A stretch of 64,000 nucleotides of DNA from Micromonospora ureilytica (GTDB lineage Bacteria; Actinomycetota; Actinomycetes; Mycobacteriales; Micromonosporaceae), in NCBI RefSeq assembly GCF_015751765.1, contig NZ_JADOTX010000001.1, positions 3,844,001 through 3,908,000 on the forward strand, written 5' to 3'. Shown one piece after another: positions 1 through 8,834 of the stretch. Within the stretch, counting starts at the first letter, position 1. Every line of letters starts with the position of its first letter. The notes under the pieces were generated by a model that saw nothing but the letters and a program-made list of their open reading frames with translations, ran no database searches and was not told the origin of the DNA. The position numbers and the translations under genes are program-made.

Positions 1-1167
1 GTCGCAGGCCACGTATGCGATCGCCCGCGGGCCGGCGGCGACGATGTCCCGCACCACCTGGGCGCCCGCGCCGGAGCGCGGTGGGTCGAGCACCACCACG
101 TCGACCGGGCCGGTGATCCGTCGGCGGGTCAGCGCGGTCTCCACCCGGGCGGCGACCACCTCGATCTGGGGCAGGTCGGCCAGGTTGGCCCGGGCGGCGT
201 CCACTGCGTCCCGGCTCGACTCGACAAGGGTGATCCGGGCGTCGGCGACCCGGCTGGCGAGAGCCGCGGCGAACAGCCCCGCGCCGCCGTAGAGGTCCCA
301 GGCGACCTCGCCCGGCTGCGGGTCCAGCAACTCCAGCACCGCCGTGGAGAGGACGTCCGCGGCGGCCGGGTGCACCTGCCAGAACGCGGACGCGGGCAGC
401 GTCCAGTCCCGTCCGACGGCGACCTCGCGGACCTCGGCCGGGCCACTGACCGGGGTGGGCACCCCGTCGCGGACCTCAGTGACCGTCACGTCCCCGCCGG
501 TGCTGGCGACGGTCTCGACCGCCTCGGCGGCCGGCCAGAGCGCGCCGGTGGGGATGAGCACCGGCAGCTGCTGGATGGCCGGGTGGGCGATCCGGCAGCG
601 GTCGATCGGCACCACCTCGTGCGAGCGGTGCTTGAGCAGGCCGGCCCGGTCCGCGGCGTCGACCGCGTACCGGACCCGGGAGCGCCAGCCGAGCAGCCCA
701 CCGGGCAGCGCCTCGACCCGGACGCCGAGCCGGTCCAGCTCGACGTCGGTCAGCCCGCCGAGGCGGACCAGCTGCTCGCGGACCACTGCGGTCTTCCAGG
801 CCAGTTGCGCGGCCGGGGCGACGTGCTGCAGGTCGCAGCCACCGCAGGCGCCCGGCTTCGCGTACGGGCAGGGCGGCTCGACCCGGTCCGGTGAGGGTTC
901 CAGCACGGTCACCGCGTCGGCCCGGACGAACCCCCGGTGCACCTCGGTGACCTCGGCGACGACCCGTTCGCCGGGCAGCGCGTGCCGGACGAAGACCACC
1001 TGCCCGTCCACCCGGGCGACACAGTGCCCGCCGGGGGCGACCGCGTCGACGGTCAGCTCGACCCGGTCCGCCTCGGTCAGGCCCCGATCGAGGGCGGACG
1101 ACGAGGCGGACGAGGACGATGCCGACGGCGTACCAGGAGCGGTCCGCTGAACGCTGGGCTCAGTCAC
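1..1167 (-). CDS. TrmA/RumA-type class I RNA (uracil-5-)-methyltransferase, 3' end cut by window edge
   Basis: Transfers a methyl group from SAM to uridine C5 in rRNA or tRNA. 389 codons are visible. After a Ser-rich leader, a TRAM-type RNA-binding domain covers about residues 33-90, then an Fe-S-type cysteine cluster (C100, C108, C111, in CGGCDLQH), a SAM-binding motif WDLYGGAGLF near 300 and VVLDPPRSG near 365. The last visible residues are YVACD; in this family the Cys of that motif is the catalytic nucleophile, so only the C-terminal tail is missing. The GTG start at 1167 overlaps the permease stop by 8 bases and has GGAG about 7 bases upstream, so the two genes look translationally coupled. 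Which uridine is methylated cannot be told from sequence. Confidence 0.9.
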   Translation of the reverse strand, partial: MTEPSVQRTAPGTPSASSSSASSSALDRGLTEADRVELTVDAVAPGGHCVARVDGQVVFVRHALPGERVVAEVTEVHRGFVRADAVTVLEPSPDRVEPPCPYAKPGACGGCDLQHVAPAAQLAWKTAVVREQLVRLGGLTDVELDRLGVRVEALPGGLLGWRSRVRYAVDAADRAGLLKHRSHEVVPIDRCRIAHPAIQQLPVLIPTGALWPAAEAVETVASTGGDVTVTEVRDGVPTPVSGPAEVREVAVGRDWTLPASAFWQVHPAAADVLSTAVLELLDPQPGEVAWDLYGGAGLFAAALASRVADARITLVESSRDAVDAARANLADLPQIEVVAARVETALTRRRITGPVDVVVLDPPRSGAGAQVVRDIVAAGPRAIAYVACD

Positions 1168-3244
1168 GAGTGTTCTCCATCGTTGGGCTGCCCCCGGGCT
1201 CACCCTCGCCGGGCGGCGCGGAGACAACCGGCGGGGCGGCGACCAGCGGCGACCCGGTGCTCCGGGGCCCCCGCGCCGGGGTCCGGGACAGCGCGGCGTC
1301 CAGCCGGTCCAGGTTCTTGCTCGCTGTCGACGCGAGCTGCCACGGCACGCTGACCACCATCACCCCCGGTTCGAAGAGCAGCCGGCCCTTGAGGCGCAGC
1401 GCGCTCTGGTTGTGCAGCAGGTTCTCCCACCAACGGCCGACCACGTACTCCGGAATGAACACGGTGACCACGTCCCGCGGCGACTTGCGGCGGGTGGACG
1501 CGACGAAGTCCAGGATCGGCCGGGTGATCTCCCGGTACGGCGAGTCGATCACGGTGAGTGGAATGGCCATCTCCCGGCGCTCCCAGTCGGCCTGCAGGTC
1601 CCGGGTGTCCTTCTCGTCCACGTTGACGGTCACGGCGGTCAGTGTGTCCGGTCGGGTGGCGCGGGCGTAGGCGATGGCCCGCAACGTCGGCTGGTGCACC
1701 TTGCTGACCAGCACGATCGCGTGGTTGCGGGCGGGCAGCACGGCCCGGCCCTCGTCCGGTGGGGTCAGCTCGACGGCGATCCGGTCGTAGTGCCGGCGAA
1801 TCGCCAGCATCAGCACGTAGATCACCGCCATCGCGGCGATCGCGATCCAGGCGCCGAGCAGGAACTTGGTGATCAGGACGATCACCAGCACCGCACCGGT
1901 CAGGCCCGCGCCGAACGTGTTGATCGCCCGGGAGCGGTGCATCCGGCGACGTGCCTCCGGGTCCCGCTCGGTGCGTAGGTGCCGATTCCAGTGCCGGATC
2001 ATGCCGACCTGGGAGACGGTGAACGAGACGAAGACCCCGACGATGTACAGCTGGATCAGCTTCGTCACCTCGGCCTGGAAGCCGACGATCAGCACGATCG
2101 CGAAGAGGGCCAGGAAGGTGATGCCGTTGGAGAAGGCCAGCCGGTCGCCGCGGGTGTGGAACTGGCGGGGCAGGTAGCGGTCCTGGGCGAGGATCGAGCC
2201 GAGCACCGGGAAACCGTTGAACGCGGTGTTCGCCGCCAGGAACAGGATCAGGGCGGTCACCCCGGCCAGCACGTAGAGCAGGATCGACCCGGCGCCGAAG
2301 ACCGTCTCGCCGAGCTGGGTGGTGACCGTCTTCTGCACGTACCCCTCGGGGCCGGAGACGATCTGGAGGCCCGGATCCTCGACGAACTGAAGGTGGGTGA
2401 GCCGGGCCAGCCAGATGATCCCGACCAGCATGCTCACCGAGATGGTGCCGAGCAGCAGCAGGGTGGTGGCGGCGTTGCGGCTCTTCGGCGCCTTGAACGC
2501 CGGCACCCCGTTGGAGATCGCCTCCACACCGGTGAGCGCGGCGGCGCCCGAGCTGAACGTCCGCAGCAGCAGGAAGACCAGCGCGAAACCGGTCACGCTG
2601 TGTTCGGCCTGGATCACCAGGTCGGCGCTCGGCGCGCGAAGCTCGTCGCCCAGCACGAAGACCCGGAACAGCCCGGTGAGCAGCATCCCGAGCATCACGA
2701 TCACGAAGCCGTAGGTGGGGATGGCGAACGCCGTGCCCGACTCGCGCAGCCCGCGCAGGTTGACAGCGGTGAGCAGGACCACCGCGAGCACCGCGATGAG
2801 GACCTTGTGGGTGGCCACGAACGGCACCACCGAGCCGAGGTTGGCCACTCCGGAGGAGACCGACACCGCCACCGTGAGCACGTAGTCGACCAGCAGGGCG
2901 CTGGCCACCCCGACACCGAACTTCGGCCCCAGGTTGACAGTGGCCACCTCGTAGTCGCCGCCGCCGGAGGGGTAGGCGTGCACGTTCTGCCGGTAGCTCG
3001 CCACCACGGTGAGCATGACCACGACCACTGCCAGCGCGATCCACGGCGAGAAGAAGTACGCGGACGCACCGGCGATGGAGAGGGTCAGCAGGATCTCGTC
3101 GGGCGCGTACGCGACGCTGGACAGCGCGTCGGAGGCGAACACGGGCAGCGCGATGCGCTTCGGCAGGAGGGTGTGCTGAAGCCGGTCGGACCGGAACGGT
3201 CGACCGAGAAGAAGCCGCTTCAGCAGCGAGGTGGGACTGGCCAC
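1160..3244 (-). CDS. APC-superfamily permease with C-terminal cytoplasmic domain
   Basis: An integral-membrane amino-acid/cation-type transporter of about 694 residues. The family signature FASDALSSVAYAPDEIL lies at about 36-52 and is followed by roughly 12 hydrophobic segments to about residue 480. A soluble C-terminal domain of about 200 residues follows. The substrate is not evident; proteins of this type are annotated as amino-acid permeases but sit beside K+-channel-type RCK proteins, as here, which suggests nucleotide- or cation-regulated transport. I chose the GTG at 3244 because family members begin just before PTSLLKRLLLG; an upstream GTG at 3268 is possible and neither has a clear Shine-Dalgarno. 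It is divergent from the two TrkA genes. Confidence 0.85.
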   Translation of the reverse strand: MASPTSLLKRLLLGRPFRSDRLQHTLLPKRIALPVFASDALSSVAYAPDEILLTLSIAGASAYFFSPWIALAVVVVMLTVVASYRQNVHAYPSGGGDYEVATVNLGPKFGVGVASALLVDYVLTVAVSVSSGVANLGSVVPFVATHKVLIAVLAVVLLTAVNLRGLRESGTAFAIPTYGFVIVMLGMLLTGLFRVFVLGDELRAPSADLVIQAEHSVTGFALVFLLLRTFSSGAAALTGVEAISNGVPAFKAPKSRNAATTLLLLGTISVSMLVGIIWLARLTHLQFVEDPGLQIVSGPEGYVQKTVTTQLGETVFGAGSILLYVLAGVTALILFLAANTAFNGFPVLGSILAQDRYLPRQFHTRGDRLAFSNGITFLALFAIVLIVGFQAEVTKLIQLYIVGVFVSFTVSQVGMIRHWNRHLRTERDPEARRRMHRSRAINTFGAGLTGAVLVIVLITKFLLGAWIAIAAMAVIYVLMLAIRRHYDRIAVELTPPDEGRAVLPARNHAIVLVSKVHQPTLRAIAYARATRPDTLTAVTVNVDEKDTRDLQADWERREMAIPLTVIDSPYREITRPILDFVASTRRKSPRDVVTVFIPEYVVGRWWENLLHNQSALRLKGRLLFEPGVMVVSVPWQLASTASKNLDRLDAALSRTPARGPRSTGSPLVAAPPVVSAPPGEGEPGGSPTMENTRD

Positions 3245-3403
3245 GAACGCCAAGAGTACGACCACCACCCCGGGAGCACGGGGGTGGGCGATCGTCGCTG
3301 CTCAACACGACGGGGTACGGTCGGTCCCCGCTCGGGACCGGGACGTGGCAGGCTCGCACTCAGAACCGGCAGCGGGAGCGGGACGCACCTTGGGAGGGAC
3401 AGC

Positions 3404-4069
3404 GTGCACGTCGTGATCATGGGGTGTGGCCGGGTCGGATCGACCCTCGCTCACAGCCTGGAGTCCCGAGGGCACTCGGTGGCGGTGATCGACCAGGACG
3501 CCGACGCCTTCCGCCGGCTCGGCCCCGACTTCGCCGGGATCACGGTGACCGGGGCCGGTTTCGACGGCGAGGTGCTCCGGCAGGCAGGCATCGAGCGCGC
3601 GGACGCCTTCGCGGCGGTGTCGAGCGGCGACAACTCCAACATCATCTCGGCTCGGCTGGCCCGCGAGACGTTCGGCGTGTCCCGGGTCGCCGCCCGCATC
3701 TACGACCAGCGCCGGGCGCAGGTCTACGAACGCCTGGGCATCCCCACCGTGGCGACCGTACGGTGGACGGCGGACCGGATGCTGCGGCACCTGGTGCCGG
3801 AGGGCAACGTGGAGATCTTCCGCGACCCCACGAGCACCGTGTCGATCGTCGAGGTGCCGGTGCACAAGGACTGGATCGGCCGACAGGTGCGGGTGCTGGA
3901 GGAAGCGACCGGGGCGCGGGTGGCCTACCTGATCCGCTTCGGCATCGGCACGCTGCCCACCGGCTCCACCGTCGTGCAGGAGGGCGACCAGGTGTTCATG
4001 CTGGTCAGCGATGACATCGTGGCGACTGTCACGTCGGTGGCGGCGACGCCGCCGGAAGGAGGGCACTGA
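3404..4069 (+). CDS. TrkA-family RCK protein 1 (NAD-binding, K+ transport regulator type)
   Basis: Cytoplasmic regulatory subunit of 221 residues with an N-terminal Rossmann (RCK_N/TrkA_N) domain starting directly with the dinucleotide motif MGCGRVGS and a C-terminal RCK_C domain from about 135. The GTG start at 3404 is preceded by GGGAGGG at 3392-3398. The reading frame is open far upstream but without homology, so the long extension is rejected. The second RCK gene follows three bases later. The pair is divergent from the APC permease; in actinobacteria this trio is commonly kept together, so the RCK proteins may gate that permease rather than a TrkH/KtrB channel, none of which is in the window. 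That partnership is inference. Confidence 0.88.
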   Translation: MHVVIMGCGRVGSTLAHSLESRGHSVAVIDQDADAFRRLGPDFAGITVTGAGFDGEVLRQAGIERADAFAAVSSGDNSNIISARLARETFGVSRVAARIYDQRRAQVYERLGIPTVATVRWTADRMLRHLVPEGNVEIFRDPTSTVSIVEVPVHKDWIGRQVRVLEEATGARVAYLIRFGIGTLPTGSTVVQEGDQVFMLVSDDIVATVTSVAATPPEGGH

Positions 4070-4072
4070 GCC

Positions 4073-4762
4073 ATGCGGGTCGCCATCGCGGGCGCGGGCA
4101 ACGTGGGCCGCTCGATCGCCCAGGAGCTGATCGACAACGGCCACCAGGTGATGCTCATCGAACGCCAGCCCAAGATGCTGCGTCCGGACCGGGTGCCGGC
4201 CGCCGATTGGGTGCTGGCCGACGCGTGCGAAGTGGCCAGCCTGGAGGAGGCGAACATCGCCGGGTGTGACGTGGTGGTCGCGGCAACCGGCGACGACAAG
4301 ACCAATCTGGTGCTGTCGCTGTTGGCCAAGACCGAGTTCGCGGTCCCCCGCGTGGTCGCTCGGGTCAACCGGGCCGAGAACGAGTGGCTGTTCACCGAGC
4401 AGTGGGGCGTGGACGTCGCGGTGAGCAAGCCGCGGGTGATGGCCGCGCTCGTCGAGGAGGCGGTCACCGTCGGCGACCTGGTCCGGCTGATGACCTTCAG
4501 GCAGGGCGAGGCGAACCTCGTCGAGATCACCCTGCCGCCGACCGCCCCCTACGTCGGTCAGCCGATCCACGCCGTGCCGCTGCCCCGCGACTCCGCCCTG
4601 GTGGCGATCCTGCGCGGCAAGCGGGTCCTGGTGCCCAGCCCGGACGACCCGATCGAGGCCGGCGACGAGCTGATCTTCGTCTGCACCGCGGAGGTGGAGG
4701 ACGCTGTCCGCGTGGTGATCCTCGGCGCGGACAGCGTCGAACGGACCCGCGGCTCACGCTGA
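4073..4762 (+). CDS. TrkA-family RCK protein 2
   Basis: Second cytoplasmic RCK subunit (229 residues). It opens with a classic Rossmann motif GAGNVGRS at about 7-14, has an acidic ribose-binding position at the end of beta-2 (MLIER) and an RCK_C domain from about 135 ending in a typical GDELIFVC strand. It is co-transcribed with the preceding RCK gene (3-base gap) and divergent from the APC permease. The two paralogues probably form hetero- or homo-oligomeric gating rings that bind NAD(H), ATP or c-di-nucleotides; the ligand cannot be read from the sequence. Confidence 0.88.
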   Translation: MRVAIAGAGNVGRSIAQELIDNGHQVMLIERQPKMLRPDRVPAADWVLADACEVASLEEANIAGCDVVVAATGDDKTNLVLSLLAKTEFAVPRVVARVNRAENEWLFTEQWGVDVAVSKPRVMAALVEEAVTVGDLVRLMTFRQGEANLVEITLPPTAPYVGQPIHAVPLPRDSALVAILRGKRVLVPSPDDPIEAGDELIFVCTAEVEDAVRVVILGADSVERTRGSR

Positions 4763-4807
4763 CCCCGACGGCGCTCGCGCTGAGCGGTCCGCTGGCTCGC
4801 GCCTCGC

Positions 4808-5491
4808 TCAGGCGCTGGGCAGCGGGGCCGGCGGCGACTCCCGGGTGACCCGACGCACCGTCCAGACCGTGATCAGCAACAGCAGCGCGTACGGCGGGTA
4901 GCCCAGCGCCAGCCGGGCGACGCCCAGCGCGGTGTCCTGGTGGGCCAGGTAGAGCCCGGCCTGCACGCCCACCTTGGCCAGCCAGACCACACCCCAGAGC
5001 ACTGTCAGCTGGGTGAAGGTGCGCACCAGCTTCGGATCGGCCCGCCACTCCGAACGGCCCTTGGCCACCAGCACCGACCAGATCCAGCCCACCAGCGGCT
5101 GCCGGATCGCGGCCGAGATCAGCAGGGCTACGCCGTACCCGATGCCGTAGAGGATGCCGGGAAGGTAGAAGTCACGCTCGTCGCCGGTGCGCCACGCGAT
5201 GGCCGCGCCGACGCCGACGCCGAAGAGCCCGTTGACGGCATGCCGGATCGGCCGACGCTGGGCCAGCCGCACCCCGGCGATGAGCACCGCGACGGAGACC
5301 GAGGCGATCACCGCGGGCCGCAGCTCGCCGATGATGTTGGCGAGGACGAAAACCACGACCGGGATGCTGGACTCGACCAGCCCACGCCAGCCGCCGAGCT
5401 GGTCAGCCATCTGCTCGGCGATCGTCGGCAGCTGATCCTCGTCCTGAGGGTCGGTCTCCGGCTGTGCCGCCCGGTCCTGTCCCGTCGTCAT
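4808..5491 (-). CDS. DUF3159 family membrane protein
   Basis: Integral membrane protein of 227 residues. A charged N-terminal stretch (TDPQDEDQLPTIAEQMADQLGG) precedes five or six hydrophobic segments, and the fold belongs to the actinobacterial DUF3159 family, of unknown function. I used the ATG at 5491, which starts the conserved part; a start at 5581 would run through the preceding gene. It is the last gene of the dut-DUF3710-OB-DUF3159 operon, 25 bases after the OB-fold gene. Its constant position beside RCK/permease genes hints at a membrane transport or envelope role, but nothing catalytic is visible. Confidence 0.85.
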   Translation of the reverse strand: MTTGQDRAAQPETDPQDEDQLPTIAEQMADQLGGWRGLVESSIPVVVFVLANIIGELRPAVIASVSVAVLIAGVRLAQRRPIRHAVNGLFGVGVGAAIAWRTGDERDFYLPGILYGIGYGVALLISAAIRQPLVGWIWSVLVAKGRSEWRADPKLVRTFTQLTVLWGVVWLAKVGVQAGLYLAHQDTALGVARLALGYPPYALLLLITVWTVRRVTRESPPAPLPSA

Positions 5492-5516
5492 CGCCGGCCT
5501 TCCGTCCGCAGTGCTG

Positions 5517-5897
5517 TCACTTGGGCGAGTCCAGCTCGTAGTAGGGGTTATAGATGACCTTGCGGTCGTCGCGCACCGCAACCCGGCCCCGGGCGGTCAG
5601 GTGCCGGCCCGGCTCGATCCCGGCGATGTGCCGTCGACCCAGCCAGACCAGGGTGACCACGTCGCTGCCGTCGTACAGGTCGGCCTCAAGAGTGGGCAGG
5701 TTGGTGCGCGGCGTGTAGACCACCGTGCGCAGCCGACCGGCGACCGACACCAGCTGACCCCGGGAGCACTGCTGGGCGGGGATCCCGCCGCACTCGGCAC
5801 TCTCCCGACGCAGCTCCTGCGCGTCGATCTCGGCCTCGCTGGCGGTGAACCGCTGCAGGATGCGCCGCAGCGACACCCGGCCCTCGTCGGTCGTCAT
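5517..5897 (-). CDS. OB-fold nucleic-acid-binding domain protein
   Basis: Small soluble protein of 126 residues. After a helical, charged N-terminus (VSLRRILQRFTASEAEIDA), the rest is a five-strand OB fold with the pattern VSVAGRLRTVVYTP, ADLYDGSDVVTLVWLGRR and GRHLTARGRV, as in single-domain tRNA/ssDNA-binding OB proteins. It resembles the C-terminal OB module of RecG or aspartyl-tRNA synthetase but has no partner domain. It lies between DUF3710 and DUF3159 in the dut operon, suggesting a DNA-metabolism link shared with dUTPase. Function is unknown; binding of nucleic acid is an inference from the fold. Confidence 0.82.
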   Translation of the reverse strand: MTTDEGRVSLRRILQRFTASEAEIDAQELRRESAECGGIPAQQCSRGQLVSVAGRLRTVVYTPRTNLPTLEADLYDGSDVVTLVWLGRRHIAGIEPGRHLTARGRVAVRDDRKVIYNPYYELDSPK

Positions 5898-6011
5898 GAC
5901 CTCCGCGTCACCCTCTCCACGATCGCCGTCCCCGGCCGGCCCCGACGACGCCGGAACCGTGCCGCCAGCGTACGCCGACGGGGCTGGTTCCGGCGGGCCG
6001 GTGCGCGCGGG

Positions 6012-6674
6012 TCAGACCTGACGCGGCGCGGCGGCGTCGTCGCCCGCCTCGGCCTCGGCCTGGTCGGAAATCTCGCGGGGCAGCCGCAGCGGCAGCGGCT
6101 CGCGGACCGGCTTCGCCTCCTGCCCACGGTCGACCACCAGGCCGTCCAGGCACTCGACGAGCGGCCCGGCCATGGCCGGGTCGATGGCCACCGGGCCCTG
6201 GAACACGCCACGGACCATCCAGCGCGGCCCGTCGATTCCCACGAACCGCAGGTTCGTCAGGCCGTCCGGGGTACGCACCTCGGCGTGCAGCTCCGGGCCG
6301 TACTCACCGAGAACCTCCTGCGCGGTCGCGCCGTCGCGGAGCAGCGACTGCCGGATCTCCTCGCGCACCTCGTCCCAGATCCCCTCGGACCGGGGAGCGG
6401 CGAAGACGCCCAACTGGAGCGCGTTTTCGCCGTGCACCAGCACCACCTGCTGGACCACACCCTGCGGGTCGGCCTGCACCCGTACCTCGACGTCCGTGAT
6501 CGCCGGGATGTGCAGGCTGCCCAGGTCGAGTCGCTGCACATCGTCGTAGCTCTCGGAGATGTCGTACGGGCCGCGCTCCAGGGTCGGCGCCGCATCGCCC
6601 TGGTCCGGGACCTGGGTGGCTCGCTCGTCCCGGGTCTGCCGCTCGGCATCGGCCCGCTTTCGGGAGAAGATCAC
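6012..6674 (-). CDS. DUF3710 family protein
   Basis: Soluble protein of about 220 residues in the actinobacterial DUF3710 family, of unknown function. The N-terminus is highly charged (SRKRADAERQTRDER), and the core contains alternating strands such as LDLGSLHIP and VQQVVLVHGENALQLGVFAAP, with the conserved PRWMVRGVFQGP near the C-terminal third. The GTG at 6674 has GGAGGG about 9 bases upstream and lies 25 bases after dut, so it is cotranscribed with dut. The frame is open further upstream, but that part overlaps dut and lacks homology. Confidence 0.85.
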   Translation of the reverse strand: MIFSRKRADAERQTRDERATQVPDQGDAAPTLERGPYDISESYDDVQRLDLGSLHIPAITDVEVRVQADPQGVVQQVVLVHGENALQLGVFAAPRSEGIWDEVREEIRQSLLRDGATAQEVLGEYGPELHAEVRTPDGLTNLRFVGIDGPRWMVRGVFQGPVAIDPAMAGPLVECLDGLVVDRGQEAKPVREPLPLRLPREISDQAEAEAGDDAAAPRQV

Positions 6675-6699
6675 TGCGCCTGCCCTCCGCTGTTCACGC

Positions 6700-7236
6700 T
6701 CACCCTGCCACCTCTTCCGTCTGCCCGCGGCCCGGCTCGTTCGGCCGCCGCTCGACCCGGTCCTGGCCCGTCGGCGACGGCACCAGCCCGGCGTGCCCAC
6801 CGGTGGACCCGTGCCCACCGGTCCCGCGCCGGGACGCGGGCAGCTCGACCACCGGCTCGAACCGCGCCCGTGCGACCTGCTGGACCACGAGCTGCGCGAT
6901 CCGGTCGCCGCGGGAGATCTTCGCCGGCACATCCCGATCATGATTGATCAGGTTGACCAGGATCTCACCCCGGTAGCCGGCGTCGACCGTACCGGGCGCG
7001 TTGAGCACCGTCACGCCGAGCCTGGCCGCCAGACCGGAGCGGGGATGAACCAGGCCCACGTACCCCTCCGGCAACGCGATTGCCACGCCGGTGGGCACCA
7101 GGGCACGGCCGCCGGGCGGCAGCTCCACGTCCGCGGCCGCCACCAGGTCGGCCCCGGCATCGCCGGGATGGGCGTACGTGGGCAGCGGCAGCTCCGGGTC
7201 GAGCAGCTGTACGGGCACGGGTACGACCTCGGTCAC
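6700..7236 (-). CDS. dut: dUTP diphosphatase (dUTPase)
   Basis: Hydrolyses dUTP to dUMP and pyrophosphate, keeping uracil out of DNA and feeding thymidylate synthesis. The trimeric dUTPase motifs are present in order: DAGADL (motif 1), HPRSGLA (motif 2), [13 protein letters not shown] (motif 3), [10 protein letters not shown] (motif 4) and [10 protein letters not shown] (motif 5, where a His replaces the usual Phe that stacks on the base). At 178 residues it is about 25 longer than typical enzymes, the extra being a Pro/Arg-rich tail after motif 5. It starts with GTG at 7236 behind GAGGGG and is the first gene of a four-gene operon. Confidence 0.95.
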   Translation of the reverse strand: MTEVVPVPVQLLDPELPLPTYAHPGDAGADLVAAADVELPPGGRALVPTGVAIALPEGYVGLVHPRSGLAARLGVTVLNAPGTVDAGYRGEILVNLINHDRDVPAKISRGDRIAQLVVQQVARARFEPVVELPASRRGTGGHGSTGGHAGLVPSPTGQDRVERRPNEPGRGQTEEVAG

Positions 7237-7320
7237 GGGTCCCCTCTTCCGTCCGGTTCGCGGGGTGACCCTGCCATCCTGCCGGTTCGTCGAGCCGCCG
7301 TGCGCCGTACCCTCGCAGGA

Positions 7321-7854
7321 GTGAGCATGTCGCCCTCCCCGTCCTCCGATCAGCCGCCGGTCGCCGACCGCCCGACGTACACCGAGCGGCTGGATCTGCC
7401 CTGGTGGCTGTGGCTGACCGGGCTGGTGGCCGCCGCGTTGCTGGCCGTCGAGATCTGGATGGGCGCCTCCGGCGTCCGCGCCTGGTTGCCGTTCGCCGTG
7501 CTGGTGCCGCTCACCACGGCCGGGCTGTGGTGGCTGGGCCGGATCCGGGTCGCGGTGACCGACTCCGAGCTGCGGGTGGACGACGCCCGCCTACCGGTCC
7601 GTTTCGTGGCCGACGTGGTGCCGCTGGACGTGGCCGGCCGACGTGAGGTGCTCGGCGTCGGCGCGGACCCGCTCGCCTTCGTGGTGCAGCGGCCGTGGAT
7701 CGGCGGCGCCGTGCAGGTGATCCTCGACGACCCCGCGGATCCGACCCCGTTCTGGGTGGTGAGCACCCGCCACCCGGTCGAGCTGGCCGAGGCGGTGCTG
7801 ACCGCGCGGGACGCCCTGGCGGCCTCCCACCCGACGGCGGGCGAGCCGGGCTGA
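7321..7854 (+). CDS. DUF3093 family membrane protein
   Basis: Protein of 177 residues matching actinobacterial DUF3093. A short N-terminal leader ending in [10 protein letters not shown] is followed by two adjacent transmembrane helices (about 30-50 and 56-75) and a C-terminal cytoplasmic domain with [19 protein letters not shown] and a [10 protein letters not shown] strand, the layout of a PH-like membrane protein. It is divergent from dut with about 85 bases between starts. GTG at 7321 or ATG at 7327 are both possible. Function unknown; its fixed position next to dut and DUF4193 is conserved in related genomes. Confidence 0.85.
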   Translation: MSMSPSPSSDQPPVADRPTYTERLDLPWWLWLTGLVAAALLAVEIWMGASGVRAWLPFAVLVPLTTAGLWWLGRIRVAVTDSELRVDDARLPVRFVADVVPLDVAGRREVLGVGADPLAFVVQRPWIGGAVQVILDDPADPTPFWVVSTRHPVELAEAVLTARDALAASHPTAGEPG

Positions 7855-7870
7855 TCCGACGGCGACGGCC

Positions 7871-7931
7871 CGCTCAGGGGCCGGCCTCGCTCAGGGGCCG
7901 GGCCGACGGTGAAGCCTCGCTCAGGTGCCGG
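7871..7931. repeat. Three copies of a CGCTCAGGGGCCGG repeat between convergent genes
   Basis: The 14-base unit CGCTCAGGGGCCGG occurs at 7871-7884 and 7888-7901, and with one change (CGCTCAGGTGCCGG) at 7918-7931. The last copy contains the stop codon of the minus-strand gene. A related CGCTCAGGCGCTGG lies at the stop of DUF3159 near 4804. No strong hairpin forms. Confidence 0.6.
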
Positions 7932-8718
7932 TTGGCGGGCCCGGGAGGGCCGCCGGTGGAGCGGGCCGGGCGATACCCCGCCGACGCAGGTCGACCTGGA
8001 GTTGGTCGGCCATCTGCTGGGTGGCCCGGCGGTTGAGGAAGCTGGCCACCGCCGCGCCGGTCAGGAACGGCCCGAGCGTGGTGAGGTTGCGCCCGAAACG
8101 CCGCAGCAGCATGTCCCGCAGTTCCTTACGGGCGGCGGTGCCGAGCACGGCGCCCACTCCCACGCCGGGCACCATCGGGTTGACGCCGCGCTGAGTGGCC
8201 CAGGAGTGCACAAGTGTGACCGCCCGTTGGCTGCCGCCGGCCGGTAGCGCCACACCGTGGATCTCGTGCAACTCGCCGACCAGTTTCAGCTCCACCGCCA
8301 CCACGGCCACGGTCTCGGCGGCGAGCAGCACCGGCGCGGAGAGCAGGGTCGGGGCCACCACCCACTCGACGGCGGCGACGCCCCCACCGGCCGCGCCGAT
8401 CGCGGCGGTGGTCCTCGACGCGTTGCGGATGAGCCTGTCGGCCAGGGCGGCGTCGTCCAGGCCGGGGAAGTGCCGGCGCAGAGTGTCCAGGTCCCGCACC
8501 GGCACGTGCGGGGCGATCTCGGCGACGGTGTCGACCATCCACCGCACGGCGGCACGGGGCTTGAACAGGTCGGAGATGCCACGCGCACGGGCCTGCCCGA
8601 CCATCCGGGTCAGCAGTTGGCGGCGTCGGGCCGGCTCGATGTCGTCCGCGGTCAAGGCCGCGACGGTGGCACCGAGGTCGTCCGTGCCGCCCTCGGTGGT
8701 GCCGCCTCGATCGCTCAT
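7921..8718 (-). CDS. Conserved hypothetical membrane-associated protein
   Basis: I do not recognise a named family. The 265-residue product has an acidic, soluble N-terminal third with helical repeats (ADDIEPARRRQLLTRMVG, LDTLRRHFPGLDDAALADRL), a hydrophobic middle (about 125-170, rich in Ala/Gly/Val) and a second hydrophobic stretch near 205-245 (MVPGVGVGAVLGTAA, FLTGAAVASFLN), then a basic Pro/Ala tail. The general make-up recalls EcsC-like proteins, but that is a weak resemblance. ATG at 8718 has GGGAGG 7-8 bases upstream. It lies alone between convergent DUF3093 and DUF4193 and belongs to the conserved dut-sigA neighbourhood. Confidence 0.75.
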   Translation of the reverse strand: MSDRGGTTEGGTDDLGATVAALTADDIEPARRRQLLTRMVGQARARGISDLFKPRAAVRWMVDTVAEIAPHVPVRDLDTLRRHFPGLDDAALADRLIRNASRTTAAIGAAGGGVAAVEWVVAPTLLSAPVLLAAETVAVVAVELKLVGELHEIHGVALPAGGSQRAVTLVHSWATQRGVNPMVPGVGVGAVLGTAARKELRDMLLRRFGRNLTTLGPFLTGAAVASFLNRRATQQMADQLQVDLRRRGIARPAPPAALPGPPTGT

Positions 8719-8834
8719 CGGACCTCCCGGTGCTGTGGCTACCCGCTACGAGTCAAGCAGGTACCCACCGCTGCCGCACGCCTACACCAGCAGCGGCGGC
8801 CCCGTTCAGGAGGCCGCCGCCGGTGTCGTGGTTG

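Noticed and set aside
1979..3403. Upstream extension of the first RCK gene
   Set aside because: Antisense to the APC permease; RCK homology starts at VHVVIMGCG with a good ribosome site.
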